Assembly: GCA_000442125.1 (NCBI GenBank)
Contig: KE546982.1
Coordinates: forward strand, 344,608 to 408,607
Length of the DNA: 64,000 nucleotides
Direction of reading: 5' to 3'
Source: Opeltia flavorubescens
Taxonomy: Eukaryota > Ascomycota > Lecanoromycetes > Teloschistales > Teloschistaceae
This document shows positions 10,601-24,799 of this stretch, piece by piece. Each line of letters opens with the position of its first letter. Position 1 is the stretch's first letter. The notes under the pieces are model-generated. The model made no database searches. It saw only the letters and a list, made by a program, of their open reading frames with translations, and was not told where the DNA came from. The translations under genes were made by a program, and so were the position numbers.

Positions 10601-13489
10601 TAACTAATTTAATATTTTAATATTATTAATTATTATTAAAATAAAATTTTTTAAATTAATTTAAAGATATTTTATTTTTTAAAAATTAAAATTTATTAAA
10701 TTACTAGAAAATTATTATTAATAAATAAATTTTTTTTTAATAATTTTTAATTTTCTTTTTTATAATATAAAATAAAAAATAAATTAAAATTTTAGAAAAA
10801 AATATAAAATTTTATATATTTTTATAATTATAAAAAAAATTATTTTTTTAAATTTTAATTAATATTAGAATTTTAAAATAATAAAATATATATAATTTAA
10901 AAAATTAATAAATATATTTAAAATTATAATTTTTTTTTAAATTTATTTAATAATTAATTTTAAATAAAAAATATAATTAAATTAATTTATATATTAATTT
11001 AATTAGAAATTTATTATAATTTTTTTAAAATTATATTTTTTATAATATTTATTTTATTATTTTCAATAAATATATTTAAATTAATTATTTAAATTTAATT
11101 TTATTTCTAAAATAAAAATTATTTTTTATTAATTTTTCGACTCGAAATAAATATAAATTTTATTTATTAATATTAAATATTTATAATTTTAAATTTAATT
11201 GGTATTATTAATTATTAAAAAAATTAAATCGCTTTAAAATTTTTAAATTGATTTTTATATTTATTTTTTTTTATTTTAATTTTATTATTATTATTATTTA
11301 ATAATAAATTTATTAATATTATTTTCGATTTAATTTTCGCGTTAATAGATTTTAAATACTATAAAAGCAGTATTACTATATATAATAAATTGATATTAAT
11401 ATATTTTATTAGTTTTATATTTATCGAATATTTTTAACGGTTTATAATTATATAATATTCGATTGAATATTTTTCTAATATATTTATTCTATAATTATAT
11501 TTTAGCTATATTTAATTATTTTTAAAAAATCGATTTATTATATAAAAAAAAATAGTTATATATTAAATATTCGCTTTCGATTTTAAATTTAGATATTTAA
11601 TTATAAAATTTTATATTAAAATAAAAAAATTTTAATTTTATTAAAAAAATTTTATAATTTTTTTTATCGAAGTTAATAATATTTTATTAATAATTATTAA
11701 TTATAATCTAATATAAAAATTTTAGTAAATATAATATATAATTTTTTTATATTTAATTTAGCTTTAATATTTAATCGTTAAAAAATATATTTATAAAACT
11801 TTTCTATAAATATTTTAATATCGAAAAATTTTATTATTTTTACTAGATTTAGTAAATATTTAATATCGATAATATTTAAATATTATATATTAACGATTGA
11901 AGTTTTAAAATTTTATACTAGTATTTTAAAAGTTTAATTATATAGTATATCGATATTATTAAAATTTTTTAATATTATAGTAATTATTTTATTAATTCGA
12001 TTTTTAATTAAAATATTTTTAACTTTTTTATTTTAATAAATTAATTTTTAAAAATAAATATATAAAAACGCGGAACTTTTATTATTTAATAAAATTTTTA
12101 TTTTAATTTAAAGTATTTTTTTTTATTAATTTTATTATCGAAAATTATTTATAATATAATATTTTATTATAATTATATTATAGGCTATAAATTCGATAAA
12201 TTCAATAATATTAATATATATAAATTCTTAAAATTTTTATATTTTCTAGACGAATAATTTTATAAACTTTTTTTTTAAATTATAAAAATATTTTATTATT
12301 TATAAATATCCAGATTTTTTATATACTATTTTAAAAATTATATTATAAATTTTATAACTAAAATTATTAATAATATAATAATATTATAAAATTAATCTAT
12401 TAGCAATTAAATTAATATATAATATTTGGTATATATATTAGATAGATTTTTCGAAATAACTTTTTTAAATTTTATTTATATATTTTTTTTAACTAGATTC
12501 GCAAATATTTAATTTATTATATATATTATTATCTATAATATTTATTTTTATATATTTATTTTTCTAGTATTTATTATATACGGCGTATCTTTTATATATA
12601 CAGCTCGATTTTATTATAAAATTATATCTAGTACTTTTATATTAAAGCCGAAAATAGAGCTTTATTTTATAAATAACTAAACGATTTATATATATTAGTC
12701 GTTACTATTATATTATACTAGAAAAAACTAGAGTATTTATTTAACCCCGAAAAAAAAACGGTAAAAAAAAAGTATATTTAATATAATTTCGTTTATATAA
12801 CTAGTTATATATTTAACTAGAAATTAAACGCTATTAATTTTAGCAACTATATATATAATAAAAGCGAACTAGCGATAATAATATATAGCGGAATATTATA
12901 ATAATAAAATTATTTTTAGAATTAAATAATATATAATTTCGATTATAATATTTCGAAAAATACCGATAAAAATATTATTAGTATAACGCTGGGAGAAGCT
13001 ATAATAAATAATAAAATAAAAGCGATATAAACAATAAAAAATATACGAAAATTTTAAAGAATAGTATTAGATAAAAAAATAGATAAATAAAATATATAAA
13101 TATAAAAAAATACTATAAATAAAAAAAAAAATATTATTTTACTAAATATTAGAAAATTTATATAGTTATTTTTATTATTATTATTATTTTTAGTATTTTT
13201 TTATATATTATTATATTATTTATTTAATTAAATCTATTTTATAATATAAATTTAAATCTATAATATTATTATTTAATTTTATATTAATATTATTAATATC
13301 GTATATAAAATATTATAATAATATTAAATATTTTTTATATTATATCTATATTTTTAATCTATACTAATAATATATAGCGAAAAAATAAATTTATTCTTTT
13401 ATTTTTATTAAATATACTAGATATTTTTTTTTATAGCTAAAATATAATCGAGTTTTTAATCGTTTTCAAAACTTATATAATAATTACTG
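7690..13489. mobile_element. Unresolved RIP-degraded transposon remains
   Basis: The most AT-rich part of the block, especially 9,800-11,300 where G and C are very sparse. I find no LTR pair or terminal inverted repeat here. The stretch around 9,000-9,560 may be the end of a retroelement pol region, but the degradation is too deep for a family call. Very old fossil material, broken beyond counting. Confidence 0.5.
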
Positions 13490-13492
13490 ATT

Positions 13493-13672
13493 ATTACACG
13501 TACTATTATATATATATATATATATAGCTTTATTATAATATAGTAATAAAAAGCTGCGCTTACCGTTACGGAAATAACTACTAGTATTAGTAGTAGATTC
13601 TCGATAGATTCAATCTATAACTTTATATATTATAATATTTAATTTACTATTGTATATATTTACTATAAATAA
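13493..13672 (+). repeat. 5' LTR of the outer gypsy fossil
   Basis: Matches 37,650-37,830 over its whole length apart from RIP-type transitions. The exact ends are uncertain by about 10 bp. Confidence 0.65.
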
Positions 13673-15944
13673 TAGTAATTAATTTATAGTAATAGCAAAA
13701 GGGATTATTTAATCGTCTTTTTTTTACTAGATTATTAATTTTTCGGGAGTATAAACTATTAAGTTTTTTTTTTAGCTTATAGCCAGCTCTATTATATTAT
13801 TATCTTTTTTATATTTATTTTATTAGCAATCTAGATTATATTTTAATTTACCTATTTAAATATAATACAAGTACTATTAAAAAACTTTATTATTTACTTC
13901 CGTTATCGTTTTATTCTATAATTAATATATTTATAGAATTGTAATTTATTTATTAATTTTTAATTCGTTTATCTAGTTTTTATCTAAAATACTTTTTTTA
14001 TCGCTTTTTTATTTAATCTCGACTATTTTTTATTATTATTTTAAAGATTCCTTATTATTTTAGCCTGAATTCCCCGGTCGGCTGGTAAAAAATATCGAAA
14101 TTTTTACTATAACGGTATCTATTTAATAAGTTTAATAACTATTTTAAACTATAGTATTTACTATTATATTAGTATATTATCTTAACGGTTTTCTAGCTAC
14201 TAATTATATTTATATAATTTTTATTAGCTTTAATACTAATTAAATACTAGTATATTTTACTATTAAATATCGCTATTTAGAAAAATTAAAGGATTTTATT
14301 TATTTTAAATCTTTTAATTAGTTAAAAAATTATTTAATAGATTTTAATAATTTTATTTAGCTTTTTAAATAGACTTTTAATTATATAAAAATTAAAAAAA
14401 CGATTAAAACCTTTAATACTAAAATAATCGAAATTTTTTAGTATTTATAGAATTTTTTTTCGGAATTAAGTACCGGTAATAACTCCAGGCTATTATAAAT
14501 CGAAAAATAAAGTAAAAAGAAGCTTAAAAACTTTAAAAATTAAAATCGAAATATTTAAAAAATTTAAAATAATTAAAACTATTTAAACTATTATTTAAAT
14601 AAAAATATTTTATTAATCAATTTTTATATAGATTTAATAGGAAATAGTTCTAATAATTTTTAAAAAAATTAAAATTTTTATATAAATTATCGTATAAATT
14701 TAATACCTTTTTCTAAAAATATATTTAAAAAAACGCTATACTTTAAAAATATATTAAATATAACGGCTAATAATAATTTTTAATTTATAGGTAATTAAAT
14801 TCTATTATTTTTTACCTTTTTATAAATATAATAAAATTAAAAATCGATTATTATTATAAATATAATAGCTATAATAAATATTTAAAGATTATTACTAGCT
14901 AATAATATATTTATAACTTTTTTAAATATTTAATAATAATTTAAAAATATCGATTTCTTTAATTTAAATTCTAATATTTAATTTATAAAAGTAAAGGATA
15001 TTTATAATATATATTATAATATATATAATTTTATTAATCGTTTAAAAATTAAATCTATTATTATAAATATTAAACTATTAGCTAAATATTTAGATATATA
15101 TCTTCTAGATAAAGCGGACGAATAGTATACTAGCTAATTTAGATTTTTTATATATATTAATCTTTATAATAACCCTTTAAATATTATAGAATAGATTAAA
15201 ATTTTAAAAAAAAATTTCGAGATTTATTAAATAAATTATTTATATTATTTAAAGCTATTAAATATATAATAAATAATATATATAATTAAAAAAACTCTAT
15301 AGATTTTATTTTTTCTATTATTTTAAATATTTAAAACGCTAGAATTACTATTATTAAAAGTATTTAAATATTATTTATATATAAATATATTAAAAAATAT
15401 TTATAAAAAAATTTATTATAATTTATATTTATATTTATAATATCGGCGTTATTAAATAAATTATACTTTTATAAAAATATATAATATAATATTTATAAAC
15501 GGTTATAAAAATAATCGATTAATATATTATATTTTAAATTAAATATAAACTAGAATATTAATTAAAATTAAAATTAGTATAGTATAAATAATCTATTTTT
15601 TCGTTTTAATAATAATTTTTATAAAGTTTATTTTTATTATAAATCTATTATTTATAGTAGTTATTCGAATAATTAATATATTAATAAATTTTATAGTAGT
15701 AAATAAAATAATTAAATAACTAATAGTTATTTTCGATAGTAATATTATAATTATATATTAAACTAGCTATTTATATAAATACTAAATTAAATTAATAGAA
15801 AATAGTTTTTTAATAATAGCTAGCAGGTTTAAATAAAATAAAAGCTAAAAAATATATAAAACTTATTTAATATTCTAGAATTTAGATTAAATTTTAATAT
15901 AAATTTTTAAAATTATAATCAAAACCCTTTTAAAAATAATAATA

Positions 15945-16160
15945 ATTATTTATAATATTACAGCTATACCGTATAAGTAAAAAGCTAATAGGATAAATAG
16001 AGCTGGATAGCTATTATAGCTCGAAAAAGGCCTTTTAAATATATTTATCTAATTAAATTTAGCGCTTTTTAACGCCTATATTTATTTAATTATAGATTTT
16101 ATAGATAAATAATTTTTTACCTTTAATATAATACTATTACCTTATATTTATTATATAATA
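15945..16160 (+). repeat. 5' LTR of family A copy 1
   Basis: Shares with 32,108-32,322, 40,141-40,349 (reverse), 47,121-47,327 (reverse) and 49,033-49,240 the core CTTTTAAATATATTTA followed by AAATTTAGCG and a run of similar phrases. Confidence 0.7.
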
Positions 16161-18989
16161 AATAATAGTAATTAAAAGTAACCTATATAAAATATAATAT
16201 TATTAATTTTCGTATATATATATTATTAATTATTATATAGTACTAGATTTTTTAAATAGGTTTAATACTTTTTTATTTATTAAACTACCGTTTCCGTATT
16301 AATATACGGTTAATAGAATTAATTAAAATATATTCTAGCTTTTAATTCTTCTAATAAAATTCTAGGTACCTTTTATAATAATTTAGAGGATTTAACCGAC
16401 TTTATTATTATATTAGTTCTTATTATAACTATTTTTTATATTAAAACGTTCTAAAAATATATTAAATAATTTTTAAAATAGAATTAAACTTTTATAATAA
16501 TCTTTAAAATTTATACCGACTATATTTATAAAAAAAGTTTAGACCTATACTATTCTTTAATATAGAAATCGTTTAATAACCGAGCAATTTAAAATATAGC
16601 TTTTATTATTATTTACTCTATAGATTAGAATAAATATTTATAGAATTTTATTAAAATAATAAACGATTTTTATAATAATACTATTATAATCTTTAAAAAT
16701 AAAAACTTTTAAGTTTATATTTAAAAATTAACTACGAATTTTATTTAGAATAGTTTAGATTTTTATTTTTATTTTTTAAGCTCGCTAGAAGATTTATAAT
16801 AGTTTAATAAATTTATAAATATTACTAATTTTATTTATATATTTAAGTAGTAAAACTATATTTCTAATATTAAATCCAGCCTACTTTATTTAGTAAAATT
16901 AGAAAGGAGCGTTATACTATCGCTAGATATAATAAAAATTCTATTATAATAATAATAGGATAGATTTATAAATAATAGTAATCCGCTATAATAATAATAA
17001 ATTTTTCTAGATAAATAACTATTTATAAATACCTATCTAGTTTAATTATTAAAAATTTTTATATAGAACTTTTAGAATTAAATAATTATTATACCGGTAA
17101 ATTTAATAACTATATTAATAATTATTAAATCGTAATAAAAGGTTTATAATATTAGTTTATTTTAATTAAATAGTAATAAACCGCTTATAAAGTTTATAAA
17201 ATTATATAATATTTATTATAATATATACGCTTTTATATAGTATATAAAAATTCAATATAAAATAATAAATATATTATTAATACGCTATAATTTAGATTTT
17301 TATTTATAAAATAAAATAGCTATATATTTTATTATTATAATTAGTAAATTTATTTATAAATTATTATAATTAAATAAAAATATTAAATTATAATATATAT
17401 TTTTTAAAAACTATTTCGGCGAGTTACTATTTATTATACTAGTATAACTAAAGTAGATATATTATATTATTAACGATATATAGATTTAAAAAAACTTTTT
17501 AAAATATTTTAATTATATTATTATTAAAGTAAAAAATATAAAAATAATATTTATTAAAAATATTTAAATAATAATTAGTATTAACCATTTTAATATCTAA
17601 TTATAAATATTAATTCTAGATAAAACTATAATAATTATTATTAAAACTTTTTATAAATTTTTTTAAAATAAAAAGAATAATTAATTCGATATTTATAGTA
17701 GTAATAAAAACCGCGAGATATTAAAATTAAACCTTTTATAAAAGAATAAAAATAAATAATATAAAAGAGTAATAATATATTAATTATTATAAAATAACTT
17801 TTTTTATATATTTAAATATTTATTTATATACCTGAACTATATATAAAAAAACCANCCGAATATATTTCCTATTATATACTAATACTAGAATTTTTCTACA
17901 GCTTTATAAGCTTTATTTATTAAAAATAAGTCTAGTATATAAAATAATTAGCGTACTATTTAAAATAATTATTAGTAGTTCCCGTTTAAAGTTATTACTC
18001 CGTTATAATAAAATTAAACCAAAAATTAATAAAACTACGGCTATTAATAATATAATAATAGCTAGAAATTATATAAAAGCCGCTAGCTATATAATTAATA
18101 AGCCTACTTTTAATAGAAAACTTTTAGCGAGTAGATTTTAAACAATAAAATAGAATAGTATTAAAATTATAAAAACAGCTTTTATTAATTAACGGACTAT
18201 ATTAGAATTAAATATATAATAAATAAAAAATTTAATAAAACTTTATATACTACTATTAAAGATTCTAACGAGTATAATAATATAATAGAATTCTACTATA
18301 TTATAGTAAAATATATAGAATTTAAATCTAAATTTATAAAAATATATTAATACAATAAATATAACGAAGATTTTAAATTAAATAATATTTTATATTATTA
18401 CCTACGCGCTAGCTATAATAAAAAACTATTTTTAATTATAGCTATTATAGTTAAACTAACTATTAAACTAAATATTCTAATAGTATTAATATATATTTAT
18501 TTAAAACTAATTAAATTATTTAAAAATATACTAGAAATTATTAAACTAAAAGTTATTAAATAGCTGCTATTATAAATATTCTAGTTAATTTATTTAACTG
18601 TAAAAAATACGTTAATAATAAGCTTTACCTTTTAAAAATATTATTATATAATTATAAATACTCGTTTATAACCTAATATAAAAAATTATAATTTTTATTA
18701 GAATATAAACTATATAATAAATTTAATCAATCGAAATTTTTTATTAATATAACTACTATATACTATAATTTAAAAGATACCAACTTCTATAAATATTAAA
18801 AATATTAATAAAAAGCGATATAATATTATTAAATTTATAATTATTAAAATTTTTAAATTTTATAAAAAAGCTATAAATTTTATTATTATTATATATAAAT
18901 TCTATTTAGTAGATAATTTAAACGCTAATATATTTATTAATATTAATATTATAAAATTTAAAAATATTAATATATATTTATTATTACCA

Positions 18990-19278
18990 TTAAATTATAA
19001 AAGCAATTAATATTTGAACCCCCGGTAGAGATTATATAATGGAAATAATATATTAAATTACTAGTATAGCGGGCTTTTTAAAAAATTGAAACGGGGTTAT
19101 TTAAATAATTACTACTTAATATAAAATAAATATCTTTTTAAATATATAGCGATTTTTTTTACTTTCTATTAAAAAATAAAAATTAATTCTTTAATATATT
19201 TAAATATAAATATTATAAGCAGTTCTTTTATAATAATTTACGCTTTTAAATTAGTTTAATTATATTTAATATATTATA
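18990..19278 (+). repeat. 5' LTR of the innermost gypsy fossil
   Basis: Aligned with 27,876-28,164 at a constant offset of 8,886 bp over 288 bp. Differences look mostly like C/T and G/A transitions. Confidence 0.7.
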
Positions 19279-22200
19279 ATTCTAATTCTTCTATTTTTTT
19301 ATATTTAAAGGCCTAAATTATTATTAAAGATATATACTAGAAAAACTTACGGTTATAATAAAAAAAGAAATAATAATAATAGTATAATTACTAATTTTTA
19401 GAATTCGAATATTTAATCGAAAACTATACGTATAAATTTAATAAATAAATCTTTTAATATAACTAATCTAATAATTCTTTAAGATAAATATATTACGAAA
19501 CTATCTAATAACGTTATAGAATTGTAGTAGAATAATAGTATTCTTTTAGCGGAATTAACGCCGAGTTCTAGCACTCGTCGTTGTAAAGATAAAAAGCTAA
19601 TATATAATATAACTCCGTCCTTTTTATTATCTAATTTAAATAGTAGTAACTATAATAATAATAAATTTTTAAATACCTCTTTAAATATATAAACGGAACG
19701 GGAAATTAAGAATTTAAAATATAAAATAGAAAGAGCTATTAAATATACTCGTCGTTTTAAAAAAACTAGAATAGTTTATTAATAAATTTAAATAATATTT
19801 TAAAAGTTTTATATATTTATTAATATATCTACTTCTATTATTCCGTTTATTAATACTAAACCTTTTATTATTATAAAACTAAAAGGTATTAAATTAGTTT
19901 TTTTACCGGATTATCCGTCGAAAAATAGCTTTACTAGCTATTAGATATAGATATTACGAATAGATACGATATTTAAATTATTATAGAATTCGTTTCTAAT
20001 AAATAAAATAAAAATTCGGTTTACTATATTATTATTAAAAGGTAACCTTTTAATATAATAAATTTAATATATAAAAATAGATAAAATAGATATAAACTAG
20101 TTTAATTTTTATAAATAACTATTTAATCTTTTATTAAATAAAAAAAGTCGATTTTTAAATTTTTTATCGAAGTACTATACGTTAAAATAAGGTATAATAA
20201 TATTATAAAAGTTTTATAACTAGATAAAANNNTTTAAAAANTANNTACNNGAGTTATTAAAAGAATAATATATAATAAATTTTATTATAAAATTTAAACG
20301 CGATATTTAAACGCTAGTATATTAGTTTAAATATATACTTAAAAATAAAATAAAAAATAAATAAATAGCTTTAGTAATTTATATAAAAGGTATTATAAAA
20401 GGTATTAATATAAATATCTTCTATAAAAAGCTTTTTTTTTCGAATTAAAATAACTAGAATAATTAGGTTTTAAAAAAGCTTTATAGTAGTTATATAAGGG
20501 ATAAATAGAAATAAAATAACTATAAACTTTATAGCGGGCCCTTTATAAAATTAAAAAATAGTAAAAATATTAGTTTAAAGAGTTAAATTAAATAAAATAT
20601 TATAATTATTATAAAAAAGGTTATTATTTTATTAATTATTTTTATATAAAAAAATTAATAAAAAAAATATCTATTAAAAGTATTAACTCTAACGTTAATA
20701 GAAATTCTAATATAGTTTTAAAAAATAATTAAATTTAAGCGAAATCTTAATATTTAAATATCGTTTAATTAAAATAATAAAAGGAATTAAAATAGTATTC
20801 TAATTTTATATAAATAATTAGATTAAAAGGGTTTCTATACTATTAAACACGGAATTAAATATTAACTATATTTTATAAGCTAAAGTAGTAGAATAGAATC
20901 TTATTTTAATAAATACTAATTATTTTATATTAAACTAGCTTTAAAACTAGTAGTATTACTATTATAAGATCTATAATCTTAAATAAACCTATATTAATAG
21001 CTAGAGTATAGAATAAATAATTTCTACTATTTTTTTCTACGCTATCGATTTAGATAAATATAATATAATTTTAGATATTTTAGAAATCTATAAAACTGGC
21101 CAACTTATTAATATATAGGNTATAAAATAGCGCTTTCTTATTAAAATTAATCGAATATAGATAAACCGTCTATAAATTTTTAGACGATCTTTTAAAGTAT
21201 ACTCTATTATATATACTTTAATAGTATTAGTAGTAAAAAATCTAATTAATATTAGTAATATAAAAATTTTATACTAAATTAAAAGCTTTAAATTTATATT
21301 TTCCGCGATAAAATCGAGTAAATTATTTTAATTAAAATCTAATAATTTTATTATTAATTTAATAAAAAGTAAAAAGTTTTTATATAAATTAATATATAAC
21401 CTATTAAATAATAAATTAAAGGAATTACGCCGATATTTTAAAAAAACTTTTAAAGATAGCTGAATTTAATATTTAATCTTGCTTATAGAAGTTTTTATTT
21501 TATTTATACTAAAAAAAAATAATAGATTATATTTATATATAAATTATTATAATTTAAATACGATAATAATTAAAAATTAGTATCCGCTTTCTTTAATTAC
21601 TAAAACTTTAGATTATTTATATAGCGTAAAAAGATTTATAAAAATAAATATATATAATATTTATTACTAGATTAAAATTAAATAAAAAAATAAGTAGAAA
21701 ATAATATTTTATACTAGATATAAATATTTTAAATTTTTTATTATATTTTTTAGCCTAATAAATACCTTTATAATCTTTTAAATATATATTAATAAAGCGT
21801 TAATAGAAATAGTTAATATTTTTTATATAATATATTTAGATTATATTCTAGTATATTTAAATTTTAAAAAAAAATACTAAAAATATATTTGTATAATTCT
21901 ATACTAATTCTATAAATACTAATTATTTCTAAATCTAAAGAAATATATATTTAATATAAAATAACTAGAATTCCTAAAATATATTATATTATTTAACGGA
22001 ATAGAAATAAATTTTAAAAGGATAAATATAGTCTAGAATTAATCTATTCCGAAATTATATAGAAATATTTAGGTATTTTTAGGCCTAATAAATTTCTATT
22101 AATAATTTATTAAGTATTATTCGAAGATTATAGTATTTATAATTAACCTACTAGTTGGTATAAAAAATAGTAAAAAACTAGAGCTATTAAAATAGAATAA

Positions 22201-24799
22201 TACCATTTAAAAAACTTTTAAAAAATTAAAAAAGGCTTTTACTATAGTACCGTTACTAAAATATTTTAATCTAATATATAAAATTTAAATCGAAATAAAT
22301 ACTTTAAATTTTAATATTTTTAGTATTATAACTTAATTAAATAATAATAAAGTTTGTTATCTAATAGCTTTCTAATTAAAAAAACTAATAATAGCCGAAT
22401 AAAACTATAAAATTTATAATTAAAAGCTACTCGCTATTATTAAAATTTTTAAAAAATAGCGGTACTATTTTAAAAAAGCCTAATATATTATTAAAATATA
22501 ATTAGATTATAATAATTTAAAAGGATTTATATATATTAAATAATTTAATAATAAATAAAAGCGTTAGATTATAAAATTAATAATTATAAATTTCGAGATC
22601 TTTTATTAAACTAGGAAATCGAATCTAGTAGATTTTTTATTAAAAAAATTAGATTACTAAAGAATTAATTTTAAAGCTTTAATAATAATATTTATATTAT
22701 AATAAAAACTATTTTTTATTAATAATATATTATTTATACCGGCGGCGGTAAAAAAAATAAAAGTAATATACTTATATAAAAAATATAAAAAAAGATTTAA
22801 AAAACTTTTATTAAAGGTTAATATTTTTAAAAGATTTAATAATAGTCTACCGGTTTAAAAATTTTATAGTATATTAATACTAATAACGCTCTATAAAAAC
22901 TCTATTAAAAGTTTTTAAAAAAGAGATTTACCTTTTAATAAAAAAGGTATAATAAATTCTATTATTAGAATAGCTAGTTATAAATAGCACGTTCTATATT
23001 AAATAGTAAAAAATACTACTTCTAGTAAAACGATTTATAATAATAGTTTAATAAATATAAAAAAAATAATTTTATAGCTTTAATAAAATAATAATTTTAT
23101 TATTATTATAAAATATAATATTAAAAACGTTTATAAAAGGAATCCTAAATATATAAAAGCCGGATTATAAAGTTTAGGAATAAAAGACGAGTTATTATTT
23201 TACGGGTTTTTATATATTTTAAAGGACTTTATTATTTATATAAAACTTATAATAAAATATTTTAATAACTTTTTAACTAATTATTTTAAAATAGAATAGA
23301 TAATAAAATTATTTTACTACTAGTATTAATAGCCTAATTTAAATAAAAAAATTAAGGAATATATATAAATATATAGTATTTATTAATATATAAAAGTATA
23401 CTAGGATAAATTATATAGTAAACTATAATCCCTTTTTATTTCTAACAGTTTATATTAAAAAATTACCTTGAATTTTATAATAGGATTACTATAGTTAAAA
23501 TACCGTATAAGTATAACTAATACTATATTAGTAATAATAGACCGGTATTCGAAAATAACTATATATATTCTATATTTAAAAATAATTAATATAGTAAAAT
23601 TTGTAGATTTATTCTTCGAAATAGTAATTTATAAAAAGATTATTTTAAAAGGTATTATTAATAATAAAAGCTTATTATTTATAAACGAATTCTAATCTAA
23701 AATCTATTACCGCTTAAAGATAAAAAGGAAATTAAATACTACTTTTTATCTATAAACGAATAGCTAAATAAAGTACTAGAATTAATCGCTAAAATACTAC
23801 CTTCGAATCTATTTAAATAAAGAGTAGTTAAATTAAACAGAAATTTTTTTTATTATAGAATTTACGTATAATAATAGTATCTATTCTATTATAAATAAAA
23901 TACTATTTTTTTTATAAATAAAAGTATACCCGAATCTAGAATTTAATATTATAAATAATATTTCTAAAAAAAAAGCCTATAAAGCTAGTATACTAATAGT
24001 AAAAAAATAAATAGAGGAATTAATAAAATTATATAAAAAGCTAAGCTAGAAATAATAAAAAATATAAAAAAGATAAACGAAATATTATAATCGTTTTTAT
24101 ATAGATATAAAGTTTAGTTTAAATAATATAATATTTCTATTATTAAAAAATTTAAAATTAAAAAAACTATTTAAAAAATTTATTTATTATTATACTAAAC
24201 TATATTATATTAAAAAATATATTAGTTTTTAAATATATAAATTATTATTATTATCTAGTTCGCGTATTTATAATATCTTCTATATTTTTTTATTAGAAAA
24301 TTATTAGTAAAGAAAAAAGTAAAAGATTTTTTAATACTTATTTCCGAAGTTTATAAATAATAAACTAGAGTAAAAAATAAAAATAATTTTGAATAAATAT
24401 ATTAAAAGATTTAAAAATAAAACGGAATAGTATTTAATTAACTAAATAGATTAATTAAAAAAATATAATTTATAATAACCGAAATTAGATCTAGTAAATA
24501 TTAAAGATTTAATAAAAAAATTTAATTAAAGTTAAAAAGAATTACCGAAAAAATATAAAAGAAAAAATTAAATATATAGTTATACTACCCGCTATTTTTT
24601 CTAAAACCTTTAATAAACTTTTTATAAATTTTAATAATATTATATCTAAATTGAAAATAAATATAGAAAAAAATAATATAATTAATAAAATTTATATTAA
24701 ATTTCTAAAAACTAATTAATTTATTTAAAAAAAATTTATTAAATATAAATTAAAAACGAATTTAAAATAATAAATAAAATTTATTAAATTAAAATTTAA

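Noticed and set aside
13500-13530. (TA)n tract, also at 37,660-37,690, considered as a centromere or origin signal
   Set aside because: Both tracts occupy the same position inside a pair of LTR repeats, so they belong to the element.
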